Assembly: GCF_014196615.1 (NCBI RefSeq)
Contig: NZ_JACIDY010000001.1
Span: forward strand, 248,001 to 312,000
Source of the DNA: Novosphingobium fluoreni
GTDB taxonomy: Bacteria; Pseudomonadota; Alphaproteobacteria; Sphingomonadales; Sphingomonadaceae
Reading direction: 5' to 3'
DNA: 64,000 bases
How positions within the stretch are numbered: the stretch's first letter is position 1; each line of letters begins with the position of its first letter. This document shows positions 61,058 through 64,000 of this stretch, piece after piece. The translations under genes were made by a program, and so were the position numbers. Under the pieces are notes generated by a model, which saw only the letters and a list, made by a program, of their open reading frames with translations, did not search any database and was not told where the DNA came from.

Positions 61058-62182
61058 ATGGAAGATACCCAGACCCTTGATGCCTCGTTCGATATCGTCG
61101 CCCGCCAGGACGCCACCGATGCCGCGGTAGAGGCGCTGCGCAGCGACGTGGACGATGTGAAGACCCGCCTCGATCGCGTCAGCCGCGCCGCGTCCCGCCC
61201 GGTGATCGGCGGCGCGGGCCAGACCATCGAAGTGAAGAGCTTCGTCGACGGCTACTTGCGCCAAGGTCGCGAGACGGAGGTGAAATCGCTCTCCGGTGCG
61301 GTGGCCAGCGATGGCGGCTATGCCGTCCCGCGTGAGATCGACGCCCTGATCGCTACCCGCCTCAAGGACGTCAGCCCGATCCGCTCGATCGCGCAGATCG
61401 TGCAGACCGGCAGCGCGGGCTATCGCAAGCTCATCACCACCGGCGGCACCGCGTCCGGCTGGGTGAGCGAAACCGCCACGCGCCCCGAAACCGCCACGCC
61501 CAGCTTCGCCGAGATCGCTCCGCCCTCGGGCGAACTCTACGCCAACCCGGCGGCGAGCCAGGCGATGCTGGACGATGTCGCGTTCGATCTCGAAACCTGG
61601 TTGGCGGACGAGATCGCGGCCGAGTTCGCGCGGGCCGAAGGCGCGGCCTTCGTGAACGGCAACGGCACCAACCGCCCGCGCGGGTTCCTGTCCGGCACAC
61701 CCAGCGCCGCCGATGATGCCGCGCGCGCTTTTGGCACGCTGCAGTTCCTGGGCAGCGGCAACGCCACCACCTTGGGCGCGGAGCCGGAGGAGAAGCTGAT
61801 CGACCTGGTCCATTCGCTCAAGTCCGGGCACCGCCAGGGCGCCAGCTGGGTGATGAACGCGGCGACGCTGGCCGAAGTGCGCAAGCTGAAGACCAGCGAC
61901 GGCGCTTTCGTGTGGCAACCGGGCCTGGTCGAAGGGCAGCCGGACCGCTTGCTGGGCTACCCCGTGGTCGAGGCGGAGGACATGCCCGATATCGCGGCCA
62001 ATGCCTTCCCCATCGCCTTCGGCAACTTCCGCGCGGGCTACCTGATCGCCGAACGCAGCGCCACGAGCATCCTGCGCGATCCCTTCACCAACAAGCCCTT
62101 CGTCCACTTCTACGCCACCAAGCGGATCGGCGGCCAAGTGCTGGATAGCGATGCGATCAAGCTGCTGAAGATCACCGCCTGA
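61058..62182 (+). CDS. Major capsid protein (HK97/GTA gp5 type)
   Basis: A 374-residue phage major capsid protein. The N-terminal 50 residues form a coiled-coil delta domain (VEALRSDVDDVKTRLDRVS) probably removed by the protease. SGAVASDGGYAVPREID, GETVASGWVSETATRPETAT-type sequence (TASGWVSETATRPETA), NGNGTNRPRGFLSG and ERSATSILRDPFTNKPFVHFYATKRIGGQV mark the HK97 fold. It lies 55 bp after the protease. Confidence 0.93.
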   Translation: MEDTQTLDASFDIVARQDATDAAVEALRSDVDDVKTRLDRVSRAASRPVIGGAGQTIEVKSFVDGYLRQGRETEVKSLSGAVASDGGYAVPREIDALIATRLKDVSPIRSIAQIVQTGSAGYRKLITTGGTASGWVSETATRPETATPSFAEIAPPSGELYANPAASQAMLDDVAFDLETWLADEIAAEFARAEGAAFVNGNGTNRPRGFLSGTPSAADDAARAFGTLQFLGSGNATTLGAEPEEKLIDLVHSLKSGHRQGASWVMNAATLAEVRKLKTSDGAFVWQPGLVEGQPDRLLGYPVVEAEDMPDIAANAFPIAFGNFRAGYLIAERSATSILRDPFTNKPFVHFYATKRIGGQVLDSDAIKLLKITA

Positions 62183-62262
62183 TTTCAGCGCCTTCCCCTC
62201 TTCCCTCGTCGTTCCCGCGCAGGCGGTGGCGGCGAGGGAAGGGTCTTGCCCTCGGAGGTATC

Positions 62263-62808
62263 ATGAACCGCATCATCCTCACCCCTGCCGCGCCGCCGCC
62301 CGCGGCACTGGCCGAACTGAAACAGTGGCTGGGCATCACTCTTTCCGCAGACGACACCCCGCTGGCCCTGCTGCTCGCCACCGCGATGGAGGCTTGCGAG
62401 GCGTTCACCGGCCTGATGCCGCTGGAGCAGGGCTGCGAGGAAGTGCTGCCCTCCCACGCCTGCTGGCAAGTGCTGGCGACCCGCCCGGTGCAAGCGATCG
62501 TCAGTGTGGAGCAGATCGCCGGAGACGGCACGCGCGAAACGCTGGCGTCCGATCGCTACGAGATGGAATTGCGTGCGGACGGCTCCGGGCTGGTCCGCCT
62601 GCGCTTTCCCCAGTCGGGCCGGGTCGCGGTTCGCTTTGCCGCGGGCCTGGCGGCGGACTGGGATGCCCTGCCCGAAGCCTTGCGCCACGGCATCGTCCGC
62701 CTCGCCGCGTACCAGCATCGCGCGCGCGAGGATGCGGGCGCAGCGCCGCTGCCGCCTGCTTCGGTCGTCGCGCTGTGGCGGCCATGGCGGCGGGTGCGCA
62801 TCGCATGA
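62263..62808 (+). CDS. Head-tail connector protein (GTA gp6/phiE125 gp8-like)
   Basis: A 181-residue protein of the gp6-like head-tail connector family: LAELKQWLGITLSADDTPLALLLATAMEACEAFTG at the N-terminus is the typical connector helix bundle, and ALRHGIVRLAAYQHRARED is the C-terminal helix. It docks below the portal. ATG 62263 follows CGGAGGTATC. The stop overlaps the next small gene as ATGA, which supports that small gene being real. Confidence 0.85.
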   Translation: MNRIILTPAAPPPAALAELKQWLGITLSADDTPLALLLATAMEACEAFTGLMPLEQGCEEVLPSHACWQVLATRPVQAIVSVEQIAGDGTRETLASDRYEMELRADGSGLVRLRFPQSGRVAVRFAAGLAADWDALPEALRHGIVRLAAYQHRAREDAGAAPLPPASVVALWRPWRRVRIA

Positions 62809-62966
62809 GCGCGCAAGTCCCCGGCTTCGACGCGCTCGTCCGCCGCCTTCAGGCCCGCGCCGTGCGGCTGGCCCAGGCGCGCCGCTCCACCCGCCGCCCC
62901 AATCGCTGGCACGAGGCTCGCTGGCGGGAAGCTCGCTGGATCTGGCCTCTTTTTACGAAAGGATAA
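62805..62966 (+). CDS. Very small basic protein in the GTA cluster (gp7 position)
   Basis: A 53-residue, strongly basic and tryptophan-rich protein between the head-tail connector and the DUF3168 gene. It starts with ATG overlapping the connector stop (ATGA) and ends three bases before the next gene, so it fills the gap exactly. The sequence contains RRLQARAVRLAQARRSTRR and repeated RW pairs (RWHEAR, RWREAR, RWIW). In Rhodobacter GTA this place is held by the larger head-closure protein gp7. It may be a reduced substitute or a sphingomonad-specific DNA-contacting factor. Confidence 0.65.
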   Translation: MSAQVPGFDALVRRLQARAVRLAQARRSTRRPNRWHEARWREARWIWPLFTKG

Positions 62967-62969
62967 GCC

Positions 62970-63371
62970 ATGGAAGTGCCCTTGCGCGCCGCACTGATCG
63001 CCTGGCTGCGGGCCGATGCCGCGCTGACCAGCCGCCTCAACGCCATCGTCGAGGAAGCACCTTCGCGCACCAGCCTGCCCTGGCTCGCCCTCACCGCCAG
63101 CGCCAGCACCGACTGGAGCACCAAGACGCAAGCGGGCCGCGAAGTGCGCGTGGCCTTCGAACTGCACGCCCGGAGCGATGCGCCGGACGGCATCGCCGAT
63201 CTCGTCGCGCTGATCGAAGCGCGTGTCGCCAGCCTGCCGCGAATGCAGCCGGACTTCACGGTGGTGTCCGCCCGCTTCCTGCGCGCCCGTGCCGAACAGC
63301 GTGGCGAAAACCGCCGCGCCACTCTGATCGAATACGTCTTTCGCGTGCTCGCCCCCTCAACAGGAGACTGA
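62970..63371 (+). CDS. DUF3168 tail-terminator-like protein (GTA gp8)
   Basis: A 133-residue protein of the DUF3168 family found in GTA and HK97-like tail clusters: PLRAALIAWLRADAALTSRLNAIVEEAPSRTSLPWLALTASASTDWSTKTQAGREVRVAFELHARSD matches its beta-sheet layout. It probably caps the tail tube at the neck. The start ATG at 62970 lies three bases after the preceding small gene, and the stop is followed by the tail-tube gene after 3 bp. Confidence 0.88.
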   Translation: MEVPLRAALIAWLRADAALTSRLNAIVEEAPSRTSLPWLALTASASTDWSTKTQAGREVRVAFELHARSDAPDGIADLVALIEARVASLPRMQPDFTVVSARFLRARAEQRGENRRATLIEYVFRVLAPSTGD

Positions 63372-63374
63372 CCC

Positions 63375-63782
63375 ATGACCGCTCAGAAAGGCAGCGCCTT
63401 CCTGCTCAAGATTGCCGATGGCGCGATACCCGCCGTCTATCAGACCGTCGCCGGGCTGCGCACCACGCAGATGAGCGTGACCGGCGAAAGCGTGGTGATC
63501 ACCAACAAGGCCAGCGCGGGCTGGCGCGAACTGCTCTCCGGCGCGGGGGTGCGCACCGTGTCCGTCAGCGCGGCGGGCATCTTCCTGGGCAGCGCGGCCG
63601 AAGCCAAGGTGCGCGCCAATGCGCTGGCGGGCACGCTCGACGATTACGAGCTGTCGTTCGAAGATGGCGAAAAGCTGCGCGGCCGGTTCCTGGTGCAGCG
63701 GCTGGACTATGCCGGCGATTTCAACGGGGAGCGCAACTACACGCTGCAGCTGGAAAGCTCTGGCCAAGTGGTGCCGGCATGA
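63375..63782 (+). CDS. Major tail (tube) protein, TP901-1/GTA gp9 type
   Basis: A 135-residue tail-tube protein: AQKGSAFLLKIADGAIPAVYQTVAGLRTTQMSVTGESVVITNKAS is typical of the TP901-1-like major tail family, with WRELLSGAGVRTVSVSAAGIF and the C-terminal FLVQRLDYAGDFNGERNYTLQLESSG. It polymerises into the tail tube. Its stop overlaps the next ATG by four bases. Confidence 0.9.
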   Translation: MTAQKGSAFLLKIADGAIPAVYQTVAGLRTTQMSVTGESVVITNKASAGWRELLSGAGVRTVSVSAAGIFLGSAAEAKVRANALAGTLDDYELSFEDGEKLRGRFLVQRLDYAGDFNGERNYTLQLESSGQVVPA

Positions 63783-64000
63783 ACGCGGTCCCCAACCCCC
63801 ACCGCGGTGAGGCGGCCCTGCCGTTGGGCGACCGCACGCTGACGCTGCGCCCCAGTTTCGGTGCGCTCTGTGCGGCCGAGGAGGAATTGGGCCCGCTGTT
63901 CGCCTTGGTCGAACGCGCCAGCCGTGGCGAACTGCGGCTGCACGAGATGGCCAGCCTGTTCTGGCACTGCCTGACCGAACGTGACGGGTGCGATCGCGAG
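63779..64000 (+). CDS. GTA gp10-like protein, N-terminal part (cut by window edge)
   Basis: The first 74 codons of a gene starting at ATG 63779 (overlapping the tail-tube stop as ATGA) and open to the end of the window. PLGDRTLTLRPSFGALCAAEEELGPLFALVERASRGELRLHEMASLFWHCL matches the gene-transfer-agent gp10 family, tail assembly chaperone-like proteins located before the tail tape-measure gene. The remainder lies outside. Confidence 0.85.
   Translation, partial: MNAVPNPHRGEAALPLGDRTLTLRPSFGALCAAEEELGPLFALVERASRGELRLHEMASLFWHCLTERDGCDRE

Larger units (their letters stand above)
57254..64000 (+). mobile_element. Gene-transfer-agent-like (HK97-type) packaging and head-tail module
   Basis: Eleven consecutive plus-strand genes with phage-type order: terminase-associated protein, large terminase, portal, DUF6127-like protein, prohead protease, major capsid, head-tail connector, a 53-residue protein, DUF3168 tail terminator, tail tube, and the start of a gp10-like gene at the right edge. 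The order matches the structural gene cluster of alphaproteobacterial gene transfer agents. Nothing in this part encodes integrase, lysis, replication or repressor functions, which favours a domesticated GTA over a prophage. Several starts and stops overlap by 4 to 8 bases, so translation is coupled. Confidence 0.75.

Noticed and set aside
1..64000. CRISPR array or insertion sequence
   Set aside because: No regularly spaced direct repeats and no transposase-like protein were found on either strand.

Overview
The window comes from a high-GC alphaproteobacterium, most probably a sphingomonad (Sphingomonadales; Novosphingobium or Sphingobium-like). The support is a TonB-dependent receptor next to catabolic genes, sphingomonad-type small conserved proteins (DUF6152-, DUF6644- and DUF6127-like), a gene-transfer-agent-type head/tail cluster, and a long inverted repeat of the kind scattered through sphingomonad genomes. 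Species cannot be fixed from the sequence alone.

Positions 1-2700 hold the tail of a class III aminotransferase, an MFS transporter, and an SDR gene broken by a nonsense codon and a frameshift. Positions 2707-13509 are a catabolic island. Two minus-strand genes (an atypical SDR and a 2-keto-4-pentenoate hydratase-type enzyme) diverge from a nine-gene plus-strand run: aldehyde dehydrogenase, BNR beta-propeller, VOC protein, AA_synth-family protein, alpha/beta hydrolase, ThDP enzyme, second atypical SDR, cytochrome b561 and succinate-semialdehyde-type dehydrogenase, closed by a hairpin. VOC oxygenase, hydrolase, hydratase, ThDP enzyme and dehydrogenases fit breakdown of a ring or heterocycle, but the substrate is not evident. 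Both SDRs have lost the whole Asn-Ser-Tyr-Lys catalytic tetrad through the same replacements.

Positions 13793-19659 carry exported proteins (a DUF6152 protein, an Ala/Pro-tailed secreted protein, a DUF4185-like propeller, a cytochrome c'-like lipoprotein) and a convergent TonB-dependent receptor. Positions 20065-34245 are a second accessory block. It has two paralogous membrane-anchored winged-helix regulators, a thioesterase, a gentisate-dioxygenase-like cupin with a fumarylacetoacetase-family hydrolase, a nitrilase with a flavin reductase, a serine-hydrolase pseudoenzyme, a tandem pair of DUF6644 membrane proteins, an AraC regulator, and an amine-oxidation trio (ornithine cyclodeaminase-like, Rid-family, FAD oxidoreductase).

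Positions 34355-57062 are mainly housekeeping and transport genes: DEAD-box helicase, GH130-like enzyme, MscS channel, YggT, FolD, MarC, Lon-N-like and thioredoxin/TPR proteins, tRNA-Gly(GCC), a complete RND efflux operon with divergent TetR and a palindromic operator, a probable ribosome-modulation-factor-like peptide, ArgB, a VUT/YhhQ transporter, a CNT nucleoside transporter, an FMN reductase and a VTT membrane protein. From 57254 to the right edge runs a compact, mostly overlapping gene-transfer-agent/HK97-type packaging and head-tail cluster, cut off inside the gp10-like gene.
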